Assembly (NCBI RefSeq): GCF_013304735.1 | Contig: NZ_JAAITI010000002.1 | Coordinates: forward strand, 124,001 to 188,000 | Direction of reading: 5' to 3' | DNA: 64,000 nt | Origin: Blautia luti | GTDB taxonomy: Bacteria; Bacillota; Clostridia; Lachnospirales; Lachnospiraceae | Shown here: piece by piece, positions 14,062-22,487 of the stretch | Position numbering within the stretch: the first letter of the stretch is position 1 | Layout of the letters: each line of letters begins with the position of its first letter | Program-made: the position numbers and the translations under genes | Notes under the pieces: model-generated | Database searches by the model: none | The model's input: the letters and a program-made list of their open reading frames with translations, nothing else | Told to the model about the DNA's origin: nothing

Positions 14062-16755
14062 TCAATTCTCTTTTTTTCTTCTTCTGACAAGTACATAACC
14101 TCCTGCAAGAAGGGATGCGCCTGCAAGTGCAGCCATGGTTCCAATCGGTGAATTATCTGCTGTGGATACTGCATTTCTGGAGCTGGTTCCATCACCATTG
14201 GCAGAAGTTGCGGATGCCTCTCCTGTTACCGTTGCATCCGGATCAGAACCGGTCTGTCCGCCGCTTCCATCTGTTCCGTCTGCTCCCGGAGTTCCGGATG
14301 GCGTCAGTGTTGCGGATTTAAACTGGTATACTGCGGATTCTACCGTATCCATTGCGTTCCACTGGCCACCTGTATAAATATATTTCTGGAAGAAGATATA
14401 CAGATTATAAGTAGCCTCTTTATTGATTCCGGATGTGGAACCAATCTTCCATGCAGTATGCTGCTGTTTGGAAGTTGGATTTGCAACCGTGCTCCAGTAA
14501 ATCGGAACCCATTTTACATCTCCCTCATTAGGATTCTCGTTAGTTGTTCCTGCACCGATAACAGTAAACTCATAGAATGTATTCGGATAGAACTGTAATG
14601 CATCGTCAAGTCCCTGTACGACACTTTCTTTGACATCCGGTACATAGGCATCCGGCACATTTGTCGGAGACGGAGTCGGAATCGCCGGTCTGCTGCTTTC
14701 AGATAACGTAATCTTAAAGGATTTCGCAGTTTTTACAACGCCGTTAATGGTCGGCTGTAACAAAATGTCATTTCCTTTGGAATCTTTTGCTGTAATATAC
14801 AGCTCAATTTCTTTATCTGGAAGATTATTCAGCTCAATGGCAAAAGACTTATCCTTTTTCATGCTTACTTTTCCACTTCCGCCATCTTTATTGGAGTCTT
14901 TTTCCTTCCAGGTATAATTACAGGTACCATCTGCTCCGATAATCAGATTAACAGTTGCAGAAGAGTGATCTCTCCAGCTGAAGCCTGTCCAGCGAAGGGA
15001 CGCTTTTGTCTGCGTTTCTGCCTTCGGACGTCTGGACTCATTCAATTTTATCTGCTTGGAAACTTCCTGTCCGTCATTGTCTACAAACCATACCCACAGA
15101 TCAATGGCGCTGTTTGCATCAAGATTTTCCAGAGTAACTTTGAAATTACCAGCCTTGCTGACAGAAACTTTATTCTTCTTATCGTTCTTGGCTGAAGCAT
15201 TACGTTTCACCCATTTATAATAGCAGGTACCGGCCTTGGTGGAATTCAGTGTTACAGTTACATGTGTACGGCTTGCCCATTTGGAGGTAACTGCCTTAAT
15301 CACCGGTTTGACTACCGGATCTGCTGCTTTTGTGATGGTTGTCTTTGCAGGTTCTGCGTTTACTGCACCATCATCCGTTTTTACCCATACATACAGATCA
15401 ATGGCACTGTCTGTAAGATTATCAAGTTTAATTGTGGCTGTTCCATTGGCATCCACGTGTCCGCCTTCGGTACTGTTCTCAATAGATGGAGCTGCCGCGC
15501 CCTTCTTGACATACGCATAACAGTATGTACCTGCCTTATCAGAACTGATGGTTGCCGTTGCAGTGGCTGCACCGCTCTTCCACTCTGTCGCTGTAATCTG
15601 AACAGTCGGTCTGTTGGAAACCAGTTTTCCTTCGGAATCGACTTTATAGTTCTTATCTCCCTCATACTGGGATGCCAGAATTGTAAGTGCACTGGCAAAA
15701 TCACTGTCTGATACATCGTCTGCTTTTGCAACTGCCACATAATTCTCAGCCACATTTTCAACAGAAAAACCAATCTGTGGGGAGGTAAGCGCTCCACTTA
15801 CAACGATCTTTCCATCGGTACCTGCCAGAACAATGTTCGCCGGAGTCTGTCCGTCTGTCATTGTATTTCCGGTAACAGCAGGCTCTGTATCCGCTGCTCC
15901 GTCACCTTTTTTTACAAAGATGGAACCAGTGCTGTAAATGGCACCTTTATCAGATTTATTGCCTGTAATGGTACCACCTGTAATCTGAACAATTCCGCCT
16001 TCATTGAAAACAGCCGCACCAGATGCGGAAGTTGTATTATTGATAAGTTTGATTCCTGTTGTCATGGAAAACTTCGCACCGGCAGCTACATGAATCAGGG
16101 AGCCTGCCACCTGTGTCGAATCTCCAACAGATCCATCAACAGAAAGAGTTCCTGCACTTTCGGTTTCTGTTGCGTCTTTTTTTGCCATATAAAGGGCACC
16201 ATTTACAGCAAAAAGATCACCGGCAAATCCATCTGCACGATTAATCTGGGCATTCTCATCTGCACCTAAAATCACAATTCCCTTTCCTGCCGGAACTGTA
16301 ATTGTATTGGTAATCGAAATGGTCCCGCTGACAACAATTTTGGTAAGGTCTGCTTCAGCAGCGTTATTTGGATCTTCCAGATTGGCTGCAGAATTAATGG
16401 CAGCAACCAGTCCGGCTTCGTCTGTAACAACATTTCCTTCCGCAGCTGTCTGCTCCTGCTGAACTTCTTCCTGGGTCTGTGCAGCTTCTTCCACTGCGGC
16501 CTGCTCTTCCGCCTGGGCCTGTTCCTCCGAAGCGGTCTGCTCGCCGGCATCACTCTGTGCCTGTGTATCTTCTGAAGGAGTTTCTTCTGCAGCCTGTTCT
16601 CCTGCATCTGCTCCTTCTGCAGCTTCTGTATTATCATCTGCAGTCTGCTGTGCTTCCGTAACTGCTGTATCTTCAGCAGCAAAGGCAGCGGCCGGTGCCA
16701 TTCCCACTGTCATGGAACCGGCAAGCAGAACTGCAAAAAGTTGCTTTTTTTTCAT
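14062..16755 (-). CDS. Large cell-surface protein with parallel beta-helix and Ig-like repeats
   Basis: An 897-residue exported protein: signal peptide (1-27), an Ala/Glu/Gln-rich low-complexity linker (about 28-107), a region rich in short beta repeats (about 108-370; VVTDEAGLVAAINSA and GGIVQITGGTITGNKS) like right-handed parallel beta-helix adhesins, three related Ig-like modules (about 375-680, each with a pattern like SSATVNLIIGADGTCNYTW), a PTPSPTNVP linker, a further domain, a Gly/Ser/Thr-rich stretch, and a C-terminal STADNSPIG-helix-RRRKK anchor. The anchor looks like a sortase signal but has no LPxTG. Likely an adhesin or glycan-binding protein; the ligand is unknown. ATG 16755 follows AGGAGGACATATAA. 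Confidence 0.78.
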   Translation of the reverse strand: MKKKQLFAVLLAGSMTVGMAPAAAFAAEDTAVTEAQQTADDNTEAAEGADAGEQAAEETPSEDTQAQSDAGEQTASEEQAQAEEQAAVEEAAQTQEEVQQEQTAAEGNVVTDEAGLVAAINSAANLEDPNNAAEADLTKIVVSGTISITNTITVPAGKGIVILGADENAQINRADGFAGDLFAVNGALYMAKKDATETESAGTLSVDGSVGDSTQVAGSLIHVAAGAKFSMTTGIKLINNTTSASGAAVFNEGGIVQITGGTITGNKSDKGAIYSTGSIFVKKGDGAADTEPAVTGNTMTDGQTPANIVLAGTDGKIVVSGALTSPQIGFSVENVAENYVAVAKADDVSDSDFASALTILASQYEGDKNYKVDSEGKLVSNRPTVQITATEWKSGAATATATISSDKAGTYCYAYVKKGAAAPSIENSTEGGHVDANGTATIKLDNLTDSAIDLYVWVKTDDGAVNAEPAKTTITKAADPVVKPVIKAVTSKWASRTHVTVTLNSTKAGTCYYKWVKRNASAKNDKKNKVSVSKAGNFKVTLENLDANSAIDLWVWFVDNDGQEVSKQIKLNESRRPKAETQTKASLRWTGFSWRDHSSATVNLIIGADGTCNYTWKEKDSNKDGGSGKVSMKKDKSFAIELNNLPDKEIELYITAKDSKGNDILLQPTINGVVKTAKSFKITLSESSRPAIPTPSPTNVPDAYVPDVKESVVQGLDDALQFYPNTFYEFTVIGAGTTNENPNEGDVKWVPIYWSTVANPTSKQQHTAWKIGSTSGINKEATYNLYIFFQKYIYTGGQWNAMDTVESAVYQFKSATLTPSGTPGADGTDGSGGQTGSDPDATVTGEASATSANGDGTSSRNAVSTADNSPIGTMAALAGASLLAGGYVLVRRRKKEN

Positions 16756-16811
16756 TTATATGTCCTCCTGTTTGAGTTAGTCTCTCTCTCAACCCCCAGT
16801 TAACTGGGAAA

Positions 16812-16840
16812 AGTATAGCACAACACTTCAAAAAAGTAAA
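16812..16840 (-). promoter_or_regulatory. Sigma-A promoter of the 897-residue surface protein gene
   Basis: The complement has TTTACT (16835-16840), a 17-bp spacer and TATACT (16812-16817), about 57 bp before the start at 16755. The -35 box lies inside the tail of the proA terminator. Confidence 0.7.
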
Positions 16841-16860
16841 GCGGACGCAACAATCCGCTT
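16830..16860 (-). terminator. Intrinsic terminator of proA
   Basis: On the complement AAGCGGA (16854-16860) pairs with TCCGCTT (16839-16845) around an 8-nt loop and is followed by TACTTTTTT. It overlaps the -35 box of the next gene. Confidence 0.75.
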
Positions 16861-16874
16861 CACTCTATGTATTC

Positions 16875-18125
16875 TTATGGACGCACCTGTCCATTACCAT
16901 ATACGATATATTTGGTTGTTGTCAGTGCCAGCAGTCCCATAGGTCCTCTGGCATGAAGTTTCTGTGTACTGATTCCAATTTCAGCCCCAAATCCGAACTC
17001 ATTTCCATCTGTGAATCTGGTAGATGCATTGACATAGACAGCTGCCGCATCTACCTCGTCCAGGAATTTCTGTGCATGAGTATAATCATTGGTAATGATC
17101 GCCTCTGAATGTTTCGTATTATATTTATTGATATGAGCAATGGCTTCTTCCACGGAATCCACCACTTTTACGGAAAGAATATAATCCAGATATTCCGTTC
17201 CCCAGTCCTCTTCCGTTGCAGGAACAGCTCCAGGCATCAGGGCACCGGCTGCCTCATCTGCGCGGACTTCCACGTGTTTCTCATCCAGACGTTTTGCCAG
17301 TACCGGCAGGAAAGCATCTTTCACTTTTCGGTTTACAAGAAGGGATTCACATGCATTGCAGACTCCCACACGCTGTGTTTTTGCATTGATGACAATATCT
17401 GCTGCCATGGAAAGATCTGCTGTCTCGTCCACATAAATATGACAGTTACCAGTTCCTGTCTCAATTACCGGAATTGTGCTCTGGTTTACAACAACCTTGA
17501 TCAGCCCTCTCCCACCTCGTGGAATCAACACATCCACATACTGATTCATTTTCATAAATTCCGCAGCTGTCTCTCTGGAAGTATCTTCGATCAGCTGAAT
17601 TGCGTTTTCTGTAATGCCACAATCTTTTACTGCCTCACGGATACATTTTACAATTGCAGTATTGGAATGAATGGCATCACTTCCACCTTTCAGAATCACA
17701 ACATTTCCGGTCTTAAAACAAAGTCCAAACGCATCAGAAGTTACATTCGGCCTGGCTTCATAGATAATTCCAATTACCCCTAACGGAACACGTTTCTGTC
17801 CAATAAGAAGTCCGTTGGGACGTTTTTTCATACCGGTTACTTCTCCAATAGGATCTTCAAGACCTGTAAGCTGGCGAAGTCCGTCCGCCATTCCCTCAAT
17901 ACGCTCCGGTGTCAGCATCAGACGGTCAATCAGACCTTCCGGCATCTGGTTCTTTTTTCCATTTTCCACATCCAGCGCATTGGCTTTGAGAATTTCTTCT
18001 GTATGATTTACCAGAGCTGATGCTACAGCCTCAAGAGTTTTGTTTTTGTCGTTTGTAGAAAGATTTCGAAGGACAGTTTCTGCATCTTTTGCATTTTGTC
18101 CCAGTTTTTCAAGCATTTCATTCAT
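16875..18125 (-). CDS. proA: Gamma-glutamyl phosphate reductase
   Basis: A protein of about 416 residues that reduces gamma-glutamyl phosphate with NADPH to glutamate semialdehyde, the second step of proline synthesis in the cytoplasm. It has the aldehyde-dehydrogenase-like fold with the catalytic Cys in VCNACESLL, the conserved [14 protein letters not shown] segment near residue 113 and C-terminal [14 protein letters not shown]. Its length matches the family. I choose ATG 18125 (MNEMLEKL) behind AGGAATATTTGGAA; a TTG two codons earlier is possible. It is the last gene of the proB to proA unit and is followed by its own terminator. Confidence 0.95.
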   Translation of the reverse strand: MNEMLEKLGQNAKDAETVLRNLSTNDKNKTLEAVASALVNHTEEILKANALDVENGKKNQMPEGLIDRLMLTPERIEGMADGLRQLTGLEDPIGEVTGMKKRPNGLLIGQKRVPLGVIGIIYEARPNVTSDAFGLCFKTGNVVILKGGSDAIHSNTAIVKCIREAVKDCGITENAIQLIEDTSRETAAEFMKMNQYVDVLIPRGGRGLIKVVVNQSTIPVIETGTGNCHIYVDETADLSMAADIVINAKTQRVGVCNACESLLVNRKVKDAFLPVLAKRLDEKHVEVRADEAAGALMPGAVPATEEDWGTEYLDYILSVKVVDSVEEAIAHINKYNTKHSEAIITNDYTHAQKFLDEVDAAAVYVNASTRFTDGNEFGFGAEIGISTQKLHARGPMGLLALTTTKYIVYGNGQVRP

Positions 18126-18175
18126 TTCCAAATATTCCTGCCTTTCTTTCTGTTCATATCAATTCTATGTCCATC

Positions 18176-18736
18176 TTACTGAATATCCCGGTATACTTGT
18201 TCTTCCGTGACAATAACCTGCGGACGGATATCCGTTGGTTCTGTAGGTACTTCCGGAAGCATCTGGAAAGAAAATCCAACCGCAACCCGCTGAATCTTCG
18301 GATGTTTTTCCAGAAAACGGTCATAAAAACCGCCGCCATAACCTACACGGTTACAGTTCACATCAAAAGCCACCCCTGGCATGACCATCATTGCCTCTTC
18401 CCAGGAAACAACCTGTCCGTCTTCTCTCGGCTCCGGAATACCAAAATAACCGGCTTCCAGCTGAGAAAAATCCGTCAGCCTGTAAAATATCATGTCTTTC
18501 CCGAAAACTTTAGGTACCGCAACTTCTTTTCCGTCTTTCCAGGCCTGCTCGATAATATAACGGGTAATTACTTCATGGTTATAATCCGCATAGGCCATAA
18601 TACGATCTGCGTTTCTGTATTCCGGAAGCTGTGTCAGAGTTTCCGTAATTTTGCGGCTTTTTTCTTGAATCCAAGCATCCTCATGCTCTTTTCTGGCTTT
18701 AAATATTTTTTTTCTAATTTCCTTTTTTTCTTCCAT
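18176..18736 (-). CDS. 5-formyltetrahydrofolate cyclo-ligase
   Basis: A 186-residue enzyme that converts 5-formyl-THF to 5,10-methenyl-THF with ATP, recycling a storage folate. The family motif GVAFDVNCNRVGYGGGFYDR is near residue 125, with the phosphate-binding Gly-rich loop, and the N-terminal KKEIRKKIFKAR matches the usual start. I choose ATG 18736 after GGGAGAAAAAT, though the frame is open to 18784; the start overlaps the DUF896 gene's end by 23 bp. It lies between the two proline genes, a linkage whose reason is not evident. Confidence 0.92.
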   Translation of the reverse strand: MEEKKEIRKKIFKARKEHEDAWIQEKSRKITETLTQLPEYRNADRIMAYADYNHEVITRYIIEQAWKDGKEVAVPKVFGKDMIFYRLTDFSQLEAGYFGIPEPREDGQVVSWEEAMMVMPGVAFDVNCNRVGYGGGFYDRFLEKHPKIQRVAVGFSFQMLPEVPTEPTDIRPQVIVTEEQVYRDIQ

Positions 18737-18938
18737 ATTTTTCTCCCAGGTTGGTAATGCTGCCATCCTTTTCCCTGATATCAATGTTATTCAGATGCGC
18801 CCGGAGATTTCCTTTCACCGCATCCAGATATTCTCTGCGAAGTTTTGCCTGTTCCACTTTCTCTTCTTCTGTAAGGCCCACACTCTTCTGTTTGTGTGCC
18901 AGTGCATTAATTCTGTCAATTTTGATATTATCCATCAT
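18714..18938 (-). CDS. DUF896 (YnzC-like) small protein
   Basis: A 74-residue protein matching the YnzC/DUF896 family: DRINALAHKQKSVGLTEEE followed by KVEQAKLRREYLDAVKGNLR, which forms a short helical bundle. In Bacillus subtilis the family is small, cytoplasmic and of unclear function (some members are SOS-linked). The start is the ATG at 18938 after AAGGAGAACAG; the longer reading frame begins inside proB. It overlaps the end of neither proB (stop at 18955) nor lacks one of its own; it overlaps the folate enzyme start by 23 bp. Confidence 0.88.
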   Translation of the reverse strand: MMDNIKIDRINALAHKQKSVGLTEEEKVEQAKLRREYLDAVKGNLRAHLNNIDIREKDGSITNLGEKYGRKKGN

Positions 18939-18954
18939 AATATTTCTGTTCTCC

Positions 18955-19818
18955 TTAAAGCAGTTTCTCAATATAATCAATGAGGAAAAATTCCTCTTTC
19001 TTGTTTCCTACAAACAAAGTTCCGCAGTTTTTCCCTTCCATAATTCTGTGGATATTATGAAAATCATTTCCGTTTGCGATTACCATATCCGCACCTGCTG
19101 CTGTCGCAATAATTGCAGCGGTAAGTTTGGTTGCCATGCCACCGGTTCCCACGTTACTTCCTGTAGAAGATTTTCCAAGCTTACGCATATTGTCATCCAT
19201 GTTCTCCACAATATCAATAAACTCCGCATCCGGGTTGGAATTGGGATCATCGGTAAAAAGTCCGTCAATATCAGACATCAGAATCAGAAGATCCGCACCG
19301 ATCAGCGCCGCAACCACGGAAGAAAGTGTGTCATTATCTCCGAATTTTACCAGATTCTGGAATTCGTAGGAGGATACCGAGTCATTTTCATTTACAATGG
19401 GAATGACTCCTTCTGCCAGCAGCTGATTGAATGTATTCTGTGCATTCCGGCGATTGGTGTTATTGACCATGGTATTTTTTGTCATAAGGATCTGCGCTAC
19501 CATCTGGTTGTATTCTCCAAAAAGCTTCTGATATATGGTCATCAGCCTTGCCTGTCCTACCGCCGCACATGCCTGTTTCTTTTCCAGTTCTGCAGGCTTG
19601 CCTTTCATCCCAAGGGCCGCAGCTCCTACAGCAATGGCACCGGAGGATACCAGAACCACATCCTTCCCCTGGTTGTGAAGATCGCTGAGTTCTCTTGCAA
19701 GAATTTCCAGTTTACGGAAATCCAGTCTTCCTGTTTCTGAATGGATCAGTGATGAAGATCCAATCTTGATTACAATACGTTTCTTGTCTTTCAGACGTTC
19801 CCTGTAGTTTGCATTCAT
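18955..19818 (-). CDS. proB: Glutamate 5-kinase (without PUA domain)
   Basis: A 287-residue amino acid kinase that phosphorylates glutamate with ATP, the first and usually feedback-inhibited step of proline synthesis. Motifs: VIKIGSSSL at residue 16, VSSGAIAVG near 56, the glutamate loop VNENDSVSS near 145, FGDNDTLSSVVAAL near 158 and the late GTGGMATKLTAA. It ends shortly after the kinase domain and lacks the C-terminal PUA domain of the E. coli enzyme, as in many Firmicutes. ATG 19818 is preceded by GGAGAAACAGAAAC. It starts the proB-DUF896-cyclo-ligase-proA cluster. Confidence 0.95.
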   Translation of the reverse strand: MNANYRERLKDKKRIVIKIGSSSLIHSETGRLDFRKLEILARELSDLHNQGKDVVLVSSGAIAVGAAALGMKGKPAELEKKQACAAVGQARLMTIYQKLFGEYNQMVAQILMTKNTMVNNTNRRNAQNTFNQLLAEGVIPIVNENDSVSSYEFQNLVKFGDNDTLSSVVAALIGADLLILMSDIDGLFTDDPNSNPDAEFIDIVENMDDNMRKLGKSSTGSNVGTGGMATKLTAAIIATAAGADMVIANGNDFHNIHRIMEGKNCGTLFVGNKKEEFFLIDYIEKLL

Positions 19819-19846
19819 GTTTCTGTTTCTCCTGATAGCTGTATAT

Positions 19847-20896
19847 TTACTGATAAGTGACGGAATCTATCCGGTCATTCTGTATAATCTCCACCCAGGT
19901 AGTTCCCGGATTCAGACGGATCTCCTGTTCATTTCCATCATAATAATGTGTGATTCCCCACGGGGAATCTTTTTCCCAGCGGATATCCATAGCTTTTCCT
20001 CTGGTAATATATTTTCCCTCGCCACCGGAAATGGCATCAATATTCAGATAACCATTGCCGTCATATGCCGGGCAGGAAGAATACTGAAGGATAATATTAT
20101 CACAGGTGAGCTGTTCATTATCCAGCTGGTCCACATGCTCTTTTCCATACTGGAAACGGCGGTATTCTCCGGATTCTGCATCATATTCATACCACGGATG
20201 ATTATCTGTGAAATTATCAAGTTTTACAATTGCCGCAGTAATTCCATCCGGAACTGTTTCCGTTCCATCTTCCGCAAATAGATAATGGCCGGTATAGTCT
20301 TCCTTATATTCCTGACTGTATCCCATGGCATCAATTCCTGCCTGAAGATGAGCTGCATCGGTATAGGCATTGTGGGGGGCTTTTCTGTCTGTTGTTCGGA
20401 AAAACGCCAGATTTCCCATCTGAATCCCGTTAAGATTGTCAATTACGTGCTGCTCCAGATAAGGCAGTGCATAGGCTGCCTGTCCATAATGTGCATAAAT
20501 TGCCTGAAATTCATTGGCATAAAAGAGATAATAATCGCGACAGCTACGCACGGAGCCAATCCGTTCCAGCTCATCGTAATCTTCGAGAATTCCCATAAGA
20601 CGGGTAATATTTCCTTCCACAGGTGCTTCATATACTACACCTGCGTGTCCGATTCCACTCTGTGGCGCACCGGAAATGTTATTTCCCATCATTACGGCAA
20701 CAGGTCTCCGACGTCCAATGCTCTCGGGAACACTCTCGCCTGTAAGATAACTCTTTACCTGCGTTTCCGTCTGGTTTCCCTCACTGGGGACAAAACCAAC
20801 CAGATCCTGCTGTGCCCCAAATGCCGGAACACTCTGGGCAATACAGATGCATGTTGCCATGATACCTGCCAGAATACCTGTCTTTTTCATTCTCAT
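19847..20896 (-). CDS. DUF3048 (YerB-like) secreted protein
   Basis: A 349-residue exported protein of the DUF3048/YerB family. It has a signal peptide (GILAGIMATCICIAQSVPAFG), then the family N-terminal domain with RRPVAVMMGNNISGAPQSGI near residue 63 and IGSVRSCRDYYL near 112, and a C-terminal domain ending in GTTWVEIIQND. YerB is a lipoprotein in Bacillus, but no lipobox cysteine is visible here, so it is probably released or bound non-covalently. Its role is not known. ATG 20896 follows AAGGAGGTAATAT. It lies 28 bp before proB and 74 bp after ybeY. Confidence 0.88.
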   Translation of the reverse strand: MRMKKTGILAGIMATCICIAQSVPAFGAQQDLVGFVPSEGNQTETQVKSYLTGESVPESIGRRRPVAVMMGNNISGAPQSGIGHAGVVYEAPVEGNITRLMGILEDYDELERIGSVRSCRDYYLFYANEFQAIYAHYGQAAYALPYLEQHVIDNLNGIQMGNLAFFRTTDRKAPHNAYTDAAHLQAGIDAMGYSQEYKEDYTGHYLFAEDGTETVPDGITAAIVKLDNFTDNHPWYEYDAESGEYRRFQYGKEHVDQLDNEQLTCDNIILQYSSCPAYDGNGYLNIDAISGGEGKYITRGKAMDIRWEKDSPWGITHYYDGNEQEIRLNPGTTWVEIIQNDRIDSVTYQ

Positions 20897-20917
20897 ATAT
20901 TACCTCCTTTTCTTCAG

Positions 20918-20935
20918 GCGGAAAAAATTTTCCGC
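20918..20935 (-). other. Perfect 8-bp hairpin between ybeY and the DUF3048 gene
   Basis: GCGGAAAA (20918-20925 on the plus strand) and TTTTCCGC (20928-20935) form a perfect stem with a 2-nt loop as written, so the loop would open by a base pair or two. No U-run follows on the minus strand, so it is more likely an RNA-stability element than a terminator. Confidence 0.4.
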
Positions 20936-20970
20936 TTTCCTTCTCTCTTATACCGGTTTACCCGGCATTT

Positions 20971-21465
20971 TTAACGGTTAATCCCAAGCTCTTTAAGTGC
21001 CGCAGCCTGTTTGGCTTCCATAACTTTCGCCTCATCTTCTGTCATATGGTCATATCCCAGAAGATGCAGCATGCTGTGTGCAACCAGAAAACAGAATTCC
21101 CTCGTTACACTGTGTCCGTATTCTTCTGCCTGTGCAAAAACCTTGGGCACGGAAATCATAATATCTCCAAGCAGAAGTTCGTCACTGTCCAGATCAAAAT
21201 ACGATTCATCCTCTTCCACCACAGAATAATCTGCCGGAGTTTCGAAAGGGATCATCGGAAAAGACAATACATCGGTAGGTGCCTGAATATTCCGGAATTC
21301 TGTGTTTACTCTCTTGATCTCCTCATTATCTGTGAGAACCAGATTGACCTGTCCATCATAAGGACATTTCTCCATTTCCAGAACTTTATCCGCAACCTGG
21401 GATGCAAGGGCAGCATAATCGATCCCGAGTTCCTGGTCTGTTTCATATTCGATATTTATGGTCAT
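20971..21465 (-). CDS. ybeY: YbeY, endoribonuclease for rRNA maturation
   Basis: A 164-residue metal-dependent ribonuclease acting in 16S rRNA 3' end processing and ribosome quality control. The zinc motif H-x3-H-x5-H is present as HSMLHLLGYDH near residue 132, and the conserved RNIQAPTDVLSFP block lies near 78. The ATG at 21465 overlaps the phoH stop as ATGA, so translation is coupled. In Bacillus the order yqfC-yqfD-phoH-yqfF-ybeY-dgkA-cdd-era is usual; here yqfF and everything after ybeY are missing or moved. Confidence 0.95.
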   Translation of the reverse strand: MTINIEYETDQELGIDYAALASQVADKVLEMEKCPYDGQVNLVLTDNEEIKRVNTEFRNIQAPTDVLSFPMIPFETPADYSVVEEDESYFDLDSDELLLGDIMISVPKVFAQAEEYGHSVTREFCFLVAHSMLHLLGYDHMTEDEAKVMEAKQAAALKELGINR

Positions 21466-22487
21466 CTTCTGTACTCCTTATTCTTCACAGCATACCTGTC
21501 ATCCTTCCGGGACTTGGCAGGTTTCTGTTTTTTCTCATAATCATCATAGGCCTGCACGATCTGCTGTACAAGAGGATGACGCACAACATCCTTGCTGGTC
21601 AGCTGGCAGAACCCGATATCATCAATCTTCTTCAGAACCTTCATGGCCACATCAAGGCCTGACGCCGCATCTTTCGGAAGGTCTTTCTGGGAAGCATCGC
21701 CTGTGATGATAACCTTGGACCCAAAACCGATTCGTGTCAGGAACATCTTCATCTGTGCAGGAGTGGTATTCTGTGCTTCATCCAGAATGATAAATGCATT
21801 ATCCAGAGTACGACCTCGCATATAGGCAAGAGGAGCAACCTCGATCAGGCCTTTTTCCATATTTTTTGCAAAGCTGTCTGCCCCCATGATCTGATAAAGT
21901 GCATCATACAGGGGACGAAGATACGGATCGACCTTACTCTGGAGATCTCCCGGAAGAAATCCCAGTTTCTCGCCGGCTTCAATGGCAGGTCTGGTAAGAA
22001 TAATCCTGGAAACTTCTTCATTGCGGAATGCGGTTACTGCCATAGCCATGGCAAGATATGTCTTACCGGTTCCTGCAGGCCCCACACCGAACACGATCAT
22101 CTTCTTACGGATCTGTTCCACATAATCCTTCTGTCCAAGTGTCTTGGGTTTAATTGGTCTCCCCTGTATGGTATTACAGATAAAGTCCTTGTCGATCTCT
22201 TCCATCACGGAACCGATCTTCTCCATTGCAAGGGAAAGTGCGTAATTCACATTCTGCTGTGTAATGGTATTGCCTCTGCCTGCAAGAGTATTCAGCTCTT
22301 CCACGATCGCTCTCGCCTGTGTGGCTCCCTCCTGGCTTCCCAGGATCTTCAGAGAGCCATCCCGGAAAATCATCGTTACATTCAGAGTACGTTCGATCAG
22401 CTTCAGATGCTCGTCAAACTGTCCGAAAATATTCGCCTGGCGGTCTGCCGGCACATCCACATATAATTCGATAATGCTGCTAGCCAT
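21462..22487 (-). CDS. phoH: PhoH-family ATPase
   Basis: A 341-residue protein with an N-terminal KH-like region (RDGSLKILGSQEGATQAR, residues 42-60) and a PhoH ATPase domain: Walker A GVGPAGTGKTYLAMAMAV near residue 134, Walker B FIILDEAQNTTPAQ near 233 and RIGFGSKVIITGDASQ after it. PhoH proteins are cytoplasmic ATPases with suspected RNA-related roles, often linked to ybeY as here. The gene overlaps yqfD by 8 bp at its start and ybeY by 4 bp at its end. Confidence 0.93.
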   Translation of the reverse strand: MASSIIELYVDVPADRQANIFGQFDEHLKLIERTLNVTMIFRDGSLKILGSQEGATQARAIVEELNTLAGRGNTITQQNVNYALSLAMEKIGSVMEEIDKDFICNTIQGRPIKPKTLGQKDYVEQIRKKMIVFGVGPAGTGKTYLAMAMAVTAFRNEEVSRIILTRPAIEAGEKLGFLPGDLQSKVDPYLRPLYDALYQIMGADSFAKNMEKGLIEVAPLAYMRGRTLDNAFIILDEAQNTTPAQMKMFLTRIGFGSKVIITGDASQKDLPKDAASGLDVAMKVLKKIDDIGFCQLTSKDVVRHPLVQQIVQAYDDYEKKQKPAKSRKDDRYAVKNKEYRR

